A model generated the notes under the pieces. It had not been told where the DNA came from. It did not search any database and was given only the letters and a program-made list of their open reading frames with translations. The translations under genes and the position numbers were made by a program. A stretch of DNA of 64,000 nucleotides. Origin: Parietaria judaica. Its lineage: Eukaryota > Streptophyta > Magnoliopsida > Rosales > Urticaceae. The DNA lies in the NCBI GenBank assembly GCA_954871525.1, contig OX940869.1, forward strand, positions 12,671,001 to 12,735,000. Reading direction: 5' to 3'. Shown piece by piece: positions 54,519-64,000 of the stretch. Within the stretch, counting starts at the first letter, position 1. Every line of letters begins with the position of its first letter.

Positions 54519-57452
54519 TCTGCCAAATTTTTTTATATATATATATAAAAGCAAAATCTCACCGCAATAAATAAATGTCTCAAAAGCTTCAAAAACTATA
54601 ATCCTACAATTCTATAATTTAACGAATCTTGATTTTTTTCTTCTTCATGTTATTCGGTCAATTAACAGGGAAATGTCATTGCCGCAATTGTGACATTTAA
54701 ACTTATGTAATTATTGCCAAGAGTTATTATAGATACTGTGTAAATTATAGCACACTAATATCAAGAATCAATCGTTTCTTACGTTTAGAAGAGCAATGAT
54801 TTTCCTTTCTTTTTCTTCATCAATCGCTCAGTCCCTTCGCTTCTCCTCCCTTGCTCTGAACACAATACTGGTCAATTGGCGAGCCCTCAATCGTCCACCG
54901 TAGTCGATTGGCGAGCTGCCATCTCCACGAAGGTAATAGTCACGTTACATGATTTTTTTTTTTTTTTTTTTTTTTTGCCTCACGGTGTTTTTATAATCGT
55001 AGTCTGCTCTCATTTCCATGTCGCCTTCGCTTGCTCTCCGGCGAGGATTACCAGTCTATACTCCGACCTCTCACACTCTGCTGCATCACTTTTTTCAGTT
55101 TCTTTTCAATTCAGGTTATTCGTATTTTATTTTGAGAAAACAGTAAAATTCGGGTATCAATCTCTTAATAGATTGTGCAGTGATCAATGGAGCTTTATTT
55201 GGGTTGTTTTTCTTAATATTGTTTGTTTTCAATCTCTTAATGGATGTGTCCGTTCTGTTTGAGGAAAGTCCACAATGATTTTTGTTCTTTTATTTACTGA
55301 GTTTACTACTGAAGTGCAGGTCATGAAACCTGAATTTCTTTATTTGTAAGTGTTAATGTTTTATATCATTAAAAATATATGTGCAATAAAAAAAAAACGT
55401 AATACTTAATTTACGTTTCATCTCATAAGCTGATCAACTTTAACGAGCATTATCAGTGGAATTTTTAACAAGATAACAACAGTCGCTTTAATCATGTTGG
55501 AACTCGGTTTGGTAGTAGTTTTGGGAAATTGAAGGGGCTCAAGTTTAGGAGTTTGTGTTTCGAATCTATTAAACGATCTTATTTAGGATTTTGCTCCTCA
55601 GATTTGTGTTCATCGTTCGTATGTTTAATCTATATTTGTCTTGCTTTGTCTGCATTTTTTTTAATCTTTGTTTGTTTCTTTATTTGTTTGTGGGGCATCA
55701 CTAATTATGTTTATTAATAATTGATGTCATTGAGTATTGAGAATTAATAGGAACTTAATATGTGCTTTGTTAATAAGTGCAGATGATAAGAAACTTGGTC
55801 GAGTAGATGAACAAGGTCGCCTCACTGAAACACAATATTGAGGATTCTTAGTTAGCACATGAAAGCTTTCTTAAGCAAAGCTTGGTGCCGGTACTTGAGC
55901 ATTTGATGCCATTTAAGATGATTTATGGAGTGTTTGATAGAGAGATATAATGGCTAGGAATATATTGTATTGTTATGTTAGCATTCAATAGGAAAAAGAG
56001 TATAGTTTTCAATTAAAGGAAAATGTGGGAATTGAGAACCTCAATGTATTGCATTTTTATGTTGAAATACTTTATTCTTCTTATTTCTCATTTATTTAAA
56101 TGTTTTATTTTATGTCCTATAGTTTCAGAACTTTTATATATATTAGTTGCTTTTGGTAAAATAGAACAGAAAATGACCAAATGTTTTTGAAAATTGTTTC
56201 TTCATCTGTCGAATATTATTGTCTATTAAGGATTCTGTAAGAAATTCACATTTATTGCGTGATATTCCAGTCAGTGTGTAATATATTTATTTGAAACATT
56301 TACATTATGTGACAATAAAACGTTGGTTATTAAAAATTATTGCAGTGTTCATGAATGAATATTGAAAAATTAACATGAAGAATAAAAAAGTAATATGTTC
56401 GAAGTATAATTTGTAAAGCGAAACTTAATTTTTTTTATTCTTTTATTTACAACTATTTTATTCCTTCAAGTTTATAATTTTAAAAATATTGTTTTAGAAT
56501 TTTTTGGGTAAAAAATACACACTTTATCATAAACCGTCGTAAATTATCATATAAGGATGTGCGAATAGTCTCTTTGTTTCAAAAGCGGAAATGACTCGAC
56601 CAGTCTTTATGATGGATGTGCGAATGTGCGAATGTGACCCCTCTGCTCCAAGAACGTGGAAATAACTCTCTATATGATTATGGTGTGAGTTTGATCCATT
56701 GTCGGTAACAAATAAAAAAAATCTAAACAGAAAAAATTAACAAATAAATAATTTAAGTTAGAAATGAGCTCTAAATAATTATAAAGAATACTTTTTATTT
56801 TATTTAAATTAAAAAAAAAAAAAAAAACCGTTGAGTTTTCATTTAATTCGAGAGTCAAGGAATTGACCTGCAATATGTGTTTTCTATTGATATATTTTTT
56901 TTATTTTTTTTTTCCTAATCGAAGTTTCCATGTTGTGATATTCTGCAAATTTTTGTTTATTTTGACAATTATTTTCCATTACTTACTCTATCCATGTAAT
57001 GTTACTATTTAATTTAATAATAATAATAATAAAAAGCTAACTCCGCATACCTACTTTATATTCTTAAATTTTATTAATTGTTGTTTTATTTTTATTTACA
57101 CCTATACCTAATACATTAGTATATATATACAACTTTTCAATATGTAAAAGTTAGTTATTCTTTTTATTAAATTTGAAAGGGTTCTTCTATTTCTACCTTG
57201 TTAGTTATTTGGTGAATAATATTTTGGTTATGCATTTATTTTTAATTATATTACAATATATATCTACTCATATTTAATAAACATATGACGATAACATTAC
57301 ATGAATAAATCAATGATCGTTTAGTTTGCTTTGAATGTAATTGTTTCGACTACGGCATAATTTTTTTAAAAACTACCATAGCCAATATTTTCATTTAAAT
57401 TATAACGAGATACTCTCTCGCCACCGCGCGAAGCGCGGTGCCGGTCCACTAG
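54519..57452 (+). mobile_element. Probable non-autonomous Helitron
   Basis: The 3' end is diagnostic: an 8-bp perfect hairpin (CACCGCGC, loop GAA, GCGCGGTG, 57422-57440) followed after 8 bp by CTAG at 57449-57452 and then T, as expected for insertion between A and T. The 5' end is uncertain. A TC start at 54519, preceded by A and followed by '(at)n aaaagcaaaatctcac', is the best candidate because plant Helitrons often begin this way. No Rep/helicase frame is present. The interior includes a possible captured first exon (54786-54931). The element carries no TSD by nature. Confidence 0.7.
54786..54931 (+). other. Possible captured gene fragment inside the Helitron
   Basis: A CT-rich leader ('tttccttctttttcttcatc') is followed by a GC-richer stretch ending 'ctccacgaag' then GTAATAG, which looks like a 5' UTR or first exon with a donor site. 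There is no ATG that opens a convincing protein and no family is recognisable. A second exon-like stretch lies near 55782-55900. Fragment capture is usual for Helitrons; here it is only a suggestion. Confidence 0.35.
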
Positions 57453-58066
57453 TATTTTCTTAAACATAAAATAATTGTGAAGAGATTAATTACGTGGGTT
57501 GGGCCAATTTTCGCACGTAATACAAGCCCACTTAACTTTCGTGATCTCTCGAAGGCTCTCGAAGTGAAGGGAAAATTATACTATTTCAGATTACTTAATT
57601 AATCATAATACATATGGGATATTGGGGCATAAGTAACTAAATTTGAATAACTTCAATATTATGGTTCAAAATGAAGAAAAAAAAATAACAATAAAAGTAC
57701 TCAATAAAATTTAAGCGGCGTAAAATTTCGTCCACATTTTCTCTCGGACATTGGTCAAATGCCACGTATTATCGCCTTAAATTTGTCCAATGTCTGTTAT
57801 ACCACGTGCATTTAACCAACGTGCCAACATCCATAGAAAAAAAAAAAGAGAACATGTATATTTTCAATTTTGTCGACTTTAAAAACATCTGCTGTTATTT
57901 TTTACTTTGAACTCATACCAATAAATAATATTTTGGTACTTAAACCACAATAACCCTATATATAGTATATATACTTATATATATATATACATTAAAGAGA
58001 GGCTTGAGTTACATATTCTTGCGTGAAAAGAAACCATAACTCAGAAGCTCAAACCTCCGGGCTCCA
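57453..58066 (+). promoter_or_regulatory. Upstream region of the TIC20-type gene, with a MITE-like segment
   Basis: A segment at about 57600-57930 resembles the MITE-like piece at 46430-46725 ('cacattttctctcggacattggtcaaatgccacg', 'ttttgtcgacttt'). After it, 'ccctatatatagtatatatac' (57954-57974) offers TATA-type elements about 95-110 bp before the ATG at 58067. Confidence 0.5.
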
Positions 58067-60989
58067 ATGGCTGCCTTCACGGCGGCGCGCGCCGGATCAC
58101 TCGTCACCGGCGCCTTCGATCCTCGGAATCCTGTTTTCTCATCTCCGAATGATCGGTATGTCTTTCACTCCAAGAAGAAGGTGAAATCGAGAATGATCTG
58201 TTCTTTGGTTATGGTGATGGAGGCTCTATCTTAGATTGCTCTTCGGTTTTCTTGCTCTCCACTCATGTATATCGATGAAATGCATACACATTTACGATGT
58301 GTTTCGTTATAAATCATGTTTCGATAATCTGTCTCTAAAATGGAAAAATTCTACTCTTTTCGTGTTAAGTATTTATGCCGAATAATCTTGTAATCTTGAA
58401 GAGCCTTCTTGGAGATCTGGATTAAGAAAGAGGAGATTGAAATGATATTTTCTGCTTCCAATAGTTAGAGATGATCATACTCTGAGTTTTCCGAGATGGT
58501 GTCTAAGCAGGTGTAAGAATCCTATCACTATCAGAGGAACACGGCAGATGATCTCGAGGTTCGGATTTCAGTACGACTCGTCTGCGCTGCTTCCATTATC
58601 GCTCCGAATAAGCTTACGCGGGAATCTTACGGTGCCTTACGACTTCACAAGAGGTATGTTATGAGTATCCCTTCAAGCATTTTTGAAGGATTAGAAGTTT
58701 CTTGATTTTATTGAGAATTGGATTTGAAGAAGTTGAATTCTCATTATTGTATTGCGAATCGCCATTAACGATCTCACGTGAATTTATTTGCCGTCGGGAT
58801 TAAGCCCTTATCGACCAAACCAAAAAACGAACATAATCAAAGCGAATGATCGACATAGGAGAATTAGAAATTGGTTCGCACTCAGTGTGAGAGATGCGTT
58901 TACTTGCCACTTGCAAAACTTCTTCACTATTACCCAATTGGTAGCTGAGTTTAATCTCTCTTCGTCACTTTTTTCGCTCTACTAAGAGAGACCAGTATAT
59001 AGAACAACAAACTAGGGCTGCCAAAAGTACGAGATTCCCAAAATACCATTTGCTAATAAACCATAAATCCCCCGTAGAACTGTGCTCGGCTCGATCAAGT
59101 TGATTGCTCTGGGTAGGGTCTTCATAGCGGCTTCCGCAAATTAGGCTTCACAACTCAACATTTGATTATGATTTTCATGAATATATATCGCTTTCCACGA
59201 TCTCTACTTCACTACGACATGCCTAAACAGAAGCGAAAAGAAACATCTTCTAATTTCCAACCCTGTCAACGATACATTACTGCTTCACCATCCAATTTCT
59301 CGATTACGATTTGTGAATCACCCATTAACTAGCTAGGGGTATACAAAATCTTCAAAATGAATTCGGTGCCGAAAACCGAATTCACCTGTTATGTGATAAA
59401 AATTCGTGCTTATAGAAATACGTTGTAAGTGGCATGGCCAGAAGCGGTAATCAGTGGGACTCCCTCTACCACATTACTGTAGTTACAACCGATTTTTCCC
59501 CCGAATTTTAGGGTTTATAGAACATTTTACTTAATTTTATTTCGCTCCTTAACTTAACGAACCAAAAACTATTTTGTTCTTACTGATTACAGACGTTTTG
59601 ATTACTGGTTTGAATATTTTGTTGCTGATTTTATTTACTGATCACTGAGATTCTTGATCTTTTTTTTCTTTTTTTTGTTTTATTGCTGATTCGAAGATTT
59701 TTTTGCAGATTATCTTTTTAGTAACCGAGTTTTTTCTGCTGCTAGTGTTTTATAAAATTTTCTTGTATAAAGAAGTCTGAAATGAATGCCTTGTGGTACT
59801 ACCAAAACTATATATATACACATTGGCAGAACCATGATATGTACCAGGGGGGTTAGATATAATTTTTTGTCAAAAAAATTTGCCTTGTGGTACTACCAAA
59901 ACTATATATATATACATTGGCGGAACCATGATATGTACCAGGGGGGTTAAATATAATTTTTTGTCAAAAATTTAACTTGAGGGGGTTATATTTAAATTTT
60001 AGTGATAGTTAAGGGGGTGTTTAAATAAAATTTGATATAAATTTACACTAAAAAAAAATCAAAACTACGATATTATTATACAATTTTTTTTGTTTTTTGG
60101 AGGGGGTGGTTTGAACCACACTCCTCAATGAATGATTCCGCCCCTATATATATATATATATATTTATTGGTAACCTCAAAAAACTGAGATACCGTGATAT
60201 ATTGCGGTTTATCGCCGCTATTTTAATTCTTTAGTTGCACTCATAAAAAAAAAAAAAACTAAATAATTTGCTGCAGTATGTCTCTGTTCATGCTCTTTAC
60301 TTGATGACAATGGGCCTATACCTTTGTTAACTTCTCGTTATTTTCCAGATTCACCGTCCAAGCTCCGGACCCGAAACCCCCAAAGAAGCCTTCATTTCCT
60401 GGCTCCCGTTCAGCCACCGAGCAGACCACGGCTCCCATTGCGCGTGCAGGCCCGCAAGAGCACATCAAGTGGCCCGAGCTTCCCCGCTCTAAACGAGCGG
60501 CCGGAGTGGCATTGGCGTCTCCTTGCCGCCGCCCCCTACCTGATTGCGCTGCAGATATCCGACGCCGGATTCTACGTCCATCCCTTCCTTGACCGCCACG
60601 AAGCTCTCGGGGACCTCATCTACTACATCCCCGGCGCGGTGAAGCGGTGGTCGGTGTGGTTCCCGATGGTGTACTGCTACGTGGCGTACCTGGTCGGCGT
60701 GAAGAACAGGAAGTGGCCGCACTTCTTCCGGTACAACCTGGCCACGGCCATGCTGCTGGAGAACGTGCTGCAGATAGTCTGGGTGTCGAGCAACTTCGCG
60801 CCGCTGATACACTTCAACGGCACTTTCGGGACGTACTACTGGGCGGCGGTCGCCGTGCTCTTCATCTCGGTGATCTTGGAAGGCGTGAGGTGTGCTCTGG
60901 GGGGTAAATACGTCAAAATACCGTTCGTCAGCGAGGCTGCTCTGGTTCACTCGCTATATCACGTAGGAGGTTTTCAGAGGCCTTTTTAG
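58067..60989 (+). CDS. TIC20: TIC20-family chloroplast protein import component
   Basis: Exons 58067-58155, 58511-58653 and 60349-60989 join in frame (290 codons plus TAG). Donors GTATGT after 58155 and 58653; acceptors GCAG before 58511 and CCAG before 60349. The N terminus (MAAFTAARAGSLVTGAFDPR) is rich in Ala, Arg and Ser, followed by a long Ser/Arg-rich segment, as in a chloroplast transit peptide. From about residue 127 the protein is TIC20-like: ERPEWHWRLLAAAPYLIALQ, YYIPGAVKRWSVWFPMVYCY, KWPHFFRYNLATAMLLENVL, EGVRCALGGKYVKIPFVSEA. Four hydrophobic segments fit the inner-envelope TIC20 channel subunit. The ending and the ALQISD motif suggest the TIC20-IV type rather than TIC20-I. The gene looks intact. 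Intron 2 (1.7 kb) holds transposon fragments. Confidence 0.88.
59813..60145. mobile_element. hAT-like fragment pair in intron 2 of the TIC20 gene
   Basis: About 100 bp starting 'ccttgtggtactaccaaaactatatatat' is present twice in tandem (from 59789 and from 59882). The second copy continues into an element beginning GGCGGAACCATGAT (59920) and ending 'aatgattccgcccc' (60126-60145), inverted ends of a common plant hAT-like MITE. (AT)n follows at 60146-60165. Confidence 0.55.
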
Positions 60990-61337
60990 GCTTGCTTAGT
61001 TGTTGTTTGTTAATAATTATAATTTAAATTTATCAAAATATGTACTCATTTTTATAGATAGATATTCATAATAAGTAATAAATACTAGGCCAAGTTCTAA
61101 CTGGCTTTTCTGGTCAGTAAGTTATATGTATTTGTATTAAATCAATTACGTTAGATTCATATTATATGCTTTTTTTCTTTTTTTCTATTAGTTGTTAATT
61201 TTGTGGGTTATTTTTTAGTATTTTTTAATTTTATGAATTTTTAAACATAGACTCTGTAGTTTAAGAGTGTTTGCAAAGCTTTGAATTTGTAGTATATTAT
61301 AGGGATGTTAAATTAGGGTAATTTGGTGGCATATGTC
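60990..61337. other. 3' flank of the TIC20 gene
   Basis: AT-rich sequence with likely 3' UTR. 'aataataagtaataaatac'-type polyadenylation context lies near 61070-61090. Nothing else seen. Confidence 0.5.
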
Positions 61338-61680
61338 TAGTCCCCAAAATCTCCCAACCGGGTTAAACCCGGATACCCAATTTTTTTTTTTTTAAAAAAC
61401 CCGGATACGGATATATCCGTATCCGGATATTACGCAACCCGGATATCAAAATATCCGGGTTTTTTTAAAAAAAAATATTTACTTTTGATCTGGACCGTTG
61501 GATCATCAAGATCAACGGTCCAGAAAATAGATTTAATTAAAATAAATAAAAAACACTAACCCGGATCCGGATATATCCGGGATTTTTTTTCCCGGTCCCG
61601 GATATATTCGTATCCGGGTTTTGAAATATAAATAAAAAAACTAAAACCCGGATGGTTTTTTGTATACATTTTGGAGACTA
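61338..61680. mobile_element. hAT-type MITE (343 bp), unbroken copy, perfect 8-bp TSD
   Basis: The ends are TAGTCCCCAAAAT and ATTTTGGAGACTA with TSD CATATGTC (61330-61337 and 61681-61688). It is the same family as 24475-29888, in inverted orientation, and shows the uninterrupted sequence at the CACTA insertion point ('aataaataaaaaacactaacccgg'). Confidence 0.92.
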
Positions 61681-61688
61681 CATATGTC

Positions 61689-62273
61689 ACAAAAGTACAT
61701 AAAGTTAAGTCAATACGAATGGCAAATGGTTATACATTTTTTTTTTTAGCAAGAAGTATACAACTTTTAATAGTGCAGAATAAGTTAAGAAAACCGTGAA
61801 ATGGTTAGTTTTCTAGCCTCGACTTGTTGATGTCATTAACAGGGGGTTAACAAAATTAAAAAAAAATGGAGTCTAAAATCACATCCGGACCGAAGCTCGT
61901 TTCATAAAAAAAAACATATTTTTGGATAAGTGCGTACACATTATGTTAACTCGATTAAAATTGTCATCCAGATTAATAACGTGTTAAATCGGGTTTAGTT
62001 TTCTCGCATTCAGATTAAAATCGGATTTGAGCTTAGGGATTAATAGACTTGGAACTCGAATTATAAGCACTCAAACCCAATTTTTAAAATATTTATTTAG
62101 ATGACGTGGCAGTGTGAAAATATGTTATTAACTTTAAAATATATATAATAAAATTAAGGTGACACTAATAAATTAACAATTCTAAGTTGATCTAAAACTA
62201 AAACACAACAATGTCATTTCTACTCATTTATGATTCCTGTGGCATTATTTATAAATATAAACTCAAGGGCGTG
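61689..62273. other. Intergenic DNA
   Basis: AT-rich; no gene, RNA or transposon end recognised. Confidence 0.45.
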
Positions 62274-62278
62274 AAACA

Positions 62279-62994
62279 TGTTGAGGTGCGATTTCGTCCA
62301 CATCAATTTGCATTAATACGACGAAATCTATCTCTGTCGTTTATGAATTTGGGCCTAAATCAAAGAAGTCCAATGATAACAAGAGGTCCATTAACCAAGT
62401 CAAAGGGGCCATTCACAGAAGGAGTTGACGGTCAGAAGGAGTAGCACGACGAGGATAGGCGACGAAGATGCATGTCGACGAAAATCCTGCACTTCAGCCT
62501 CGTCGATGAGGTTTCATCGACGAAGCCTCATCACTACAAGAAGACCGAGGAAAGCAAAGGACGAAAGATAGCGACGAAGCATGGTCTTGCAATGAGATCC
62601 ACAAATAGACGATGAGGATGAAGACAACGAGGAGCAATCCGCCCGGCACAAGCGGCACTTCAGGAGTGATGACGACAATTATGCCCACGATTGTCGCCAA
62701 GCAATTAAGGCAGTTATGAGGAATTAAACGCATTTTGTAACCGGTCATTTATGACGTCGAATCTCAATTATTAATCTCTATAAATAGTGAGCTAAAGGAG
62801 GTAAAATGGGAGGAAAAAAATCTTTTACAGAATATATGACATTTGCACGCCAAAATCTTAAGTACACTTTTCAGAACTCATTTTCTTCAATGTAATTTAG
62901 TTTTAACGGAAAGACCCGAATTTTGAGATAACTTAAAAACGGAATTACACCAATCGCGATTTCGTGACTGCGGAAGTAATTTTTTGCCTCAACA
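62279..62994 (+). mobile_element. Solo LTR (716 bp) with 5-bp TSD
   Basis: It begins TGTTGAGG and ends CCTCAACA, a perfect 8-bp inverted repeat, with TSD AAACA (62274-62278 and 62995-62999). A TATA box 'ctctataaatagtga' lies at about 62776-62790 on the plus strand. No internal region or coding sequence. Lineage unknown; the structure would fit a Gypsy LTR. Confidence 0.88.
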
Positions 62995-63544
62995 AAACAC
63001 ATCTATCATAAACTAATAGCTCCAAAGTCGTCGTATCATCAAATTATCTTTTATATCCCAACTCTTAAGCAAACAAATAAATAAATTCCGAGGAAAAATA
63101 AATAAATTAAAGACTTTCACCGACAACACGGAAGAAGTAGTGCCGTTAGGAAACAAAAACAAATAAATAAGAATACAGTTGAAATATCTGTGGGTCCCAC
63201 TGAAAGAAAGCGGCAAGATCCTCACCGTTAAACTTAATACCCAATCGCTCAGTTACAAGAATCACAGTCTCACACCACTCAAAAAAAAAAAAAAAAAAAA
63301 AAAACCTCGCAGAATCTCGGAGCTGCCATTGTTGAATCGGAGAATCGAGCCACTGATTCGCGGAACTCATCCAAACCCTCTTTGCGTTGGGAAGGAACTA
63401 TCTCCCCTCTTCCCTTTTCCCATCGTTCTCGCCGGAGCTGCGCGAGGTTCCGATCGGAATCCGGAATTCGAGAGAAGTGAGGGTTCGTGCGGTGTTCAGA
63501 TCTGTCGAAACCCCGATTCGCGTGGTGGAATCGGGGAGCGAAGG
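62995..63544 (+). promoter_or_regulatory. Upstream region and 5' UTR of the GAUT-type gene
   Basis: AT-rich to about 63170, then a run of A (63281-63303) and a GC-richer leader before the ATG at 63545. No TATA box was fixed. The frame is open upstream of 63545, but the family's N terminus starts at this ATG. Confidence 0.5.
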
Positions 63545-63694
63545 ATGAGGCGGAGGCCGCAAGATCTGCGGAGGTCGGCGCGGAGGCGGTTCCCGAACGC
63601 TCTGTGGTTTTCGCTCTGCGCCGTGGCGGTCCTGCTCTTCATCTACGTTCTCACCAAAGGCACTCAGATTGAGCCCAGGCCTGCCATTTCTAGG
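63545..63694 (+). CDS. GAUT-type galacturonosyltransferase, first exon only (gene runs off the window)
   Basis: The first exon has 50 codons in phase 0, then donor GTAACC. The protein starts MRRRPQDLRRSARRRFPNAL, strongly basic, followed by one hydrophobic segment (WFSLCAVAVLLFIYVLTKG) and a stem beginning TQIEPRPAISR. This is the layout of a type II Golgi membrane protein. The exact pattern (RRR, RR, RRR, N, W, membrane segment, QIE.RP) resembles GAUT10/GAUT11-like pectin galacturonosyltransferases as I remember them. The catalytic GT8 domain lies beyond the window, so the family is an inference. Confidence 0.6.
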
Positions 63695-64000
63695 GTAACC
63701 AAACCTTCCCAGTTCATCTCGTCTCTCTCAAATTGGTTGCTTTGGTGTTTATTCAGTGCTTGATCAATTTGGTTAAAAGCGAATTGAAGTAAGGTCTTAG
63801 TCAAGCTCTCTGCTTCAAAGTTTGGAAGTTTTTGATGGGTGATGAGACTTGCATTTTCTCCATTGATTGCTTGCTGCTTAGTGTTTGCATAGTCGGCGTT
63901 TTTCGCCTATTCTCGGGTACAATACAGTATTGTTTTCACTTAGATGGGAATTTTTCGTTCAATTTTTTTTATTATCAAAGGGCTCGAACTGAACCAGGGA
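63695..64000 (+). other. Intron 1 (start) of the GAUT-type gene
   Basis: T-rich sequence after the donor at 63695, without a following acceptor or exon that I can recognise before the window ends. Confidence 0.55.

Noticed and set aside
54876..55262. Open frame of 128 codons with several hydrophobic stretches
   Set aside because: The run of F comes from a poly(T) tract, the frame lacks an ATG at its start and shows no family resemblance; it lies inside the probable Helitron.
60489..60950. 153-codon minus-strand frame in the TIC20 gene
   Set aside because: Shadow of a GC-rich exon; the plus-strand frame has clear family motifs and consistent splice sites.
62500..62640. 'tcactacaagaagaccg' as a CACTA end
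   Set aside because: Resembles CACTACAAGAA by chance; no matching inverted end or TTA-type duplication nearby, and it lies within the solo LTR.

Overview
This is plant nuclear DNA, almost certainly from a eudicot. It is AT-rich, its genes carry GT-AG introns, and it holds an F-box/FBD-LRR gene cluster, a chloroplast TIC20-type gene, the first exon of a GAUT-type gene, and almost every class of plant transposon. I cannot name the species. Most of the window is transposon sequence. The main result is a stratigraphy of nested insertions, many of which can be fixed to the base by target-site duplications (TSDs) and by comparing paralogous copies within the window.

Layout. 1-7.8 kb: a diverged tandem-repeat array (units of about 230-280 bp, with hints of a longer higher-order period), split by two solo LTRs (284-1900 and 3651-5823). 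8.7-21.2 kb: an F-box/FBD-LRR gene on the minus strand. It is broken inside the F-box by an 8.0-kb Ty3/Gypsy (Tekay-like) element with very young LTRs, and again by a 13-bp tandem duplication. A Mutator-type MITE sits in its last intron. 21.2-23.7 kb: intergenic DNA with a second, same-length MITE and minisatellites. 23.7-30.2 kb: a solo LTR containing a hAT-type MITE that contains a 5-kb CACTA element. 30.3-41.1 kb: one F-box/FBD pseudogene spread over 11 kb. Its second exon is split by a TIR-like element that carries a 5'-truncated LINE, and the LINE carries a 2-kb non-autonomous LTR element encoding an odd Asp/Glu/Tyr-repeat protein. Its first intron carries a Mutator-like element with a broken transposase. 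41.2-45.3 kb: a Copia gag remnant split by a hAT-type element that itself holds a solo LTR of the Tekay-like family. 46.0-48.5 kb: the best preserved F-box/FBD gene, with one frameshift. 48.5-54.1 kb: a Copia element with identical 192-bp LTRs, inserted 10 bp upstream of that gene's ATG and carrying its own hAT MITE at the end of pol. 54.5-57.5 kb: a probable Helitron. 58.1-61.0 kb: an intact three-exon TIC20-family gene. 61.3-63.0 kb: a hAT MITE and a solo LTR. 63.5 kb to the end: the start of a GAUT-type glycosyltransferase gene.

How the parts relate. The three F-box/FBD copies share one architecture: a long first exon with F-box and LRRs, a short middle exon of about 190-230 nt, and a last exon with the FBD region. 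They look like a local tandem family that has become an insertion sink, and none of the three reads through intact. The only clearly functional host genes are the TIC20 gene and the partial GAUT-type gene, both at the right-hand end. All exon borders, TSDs and LTR comparisons were read by eye.
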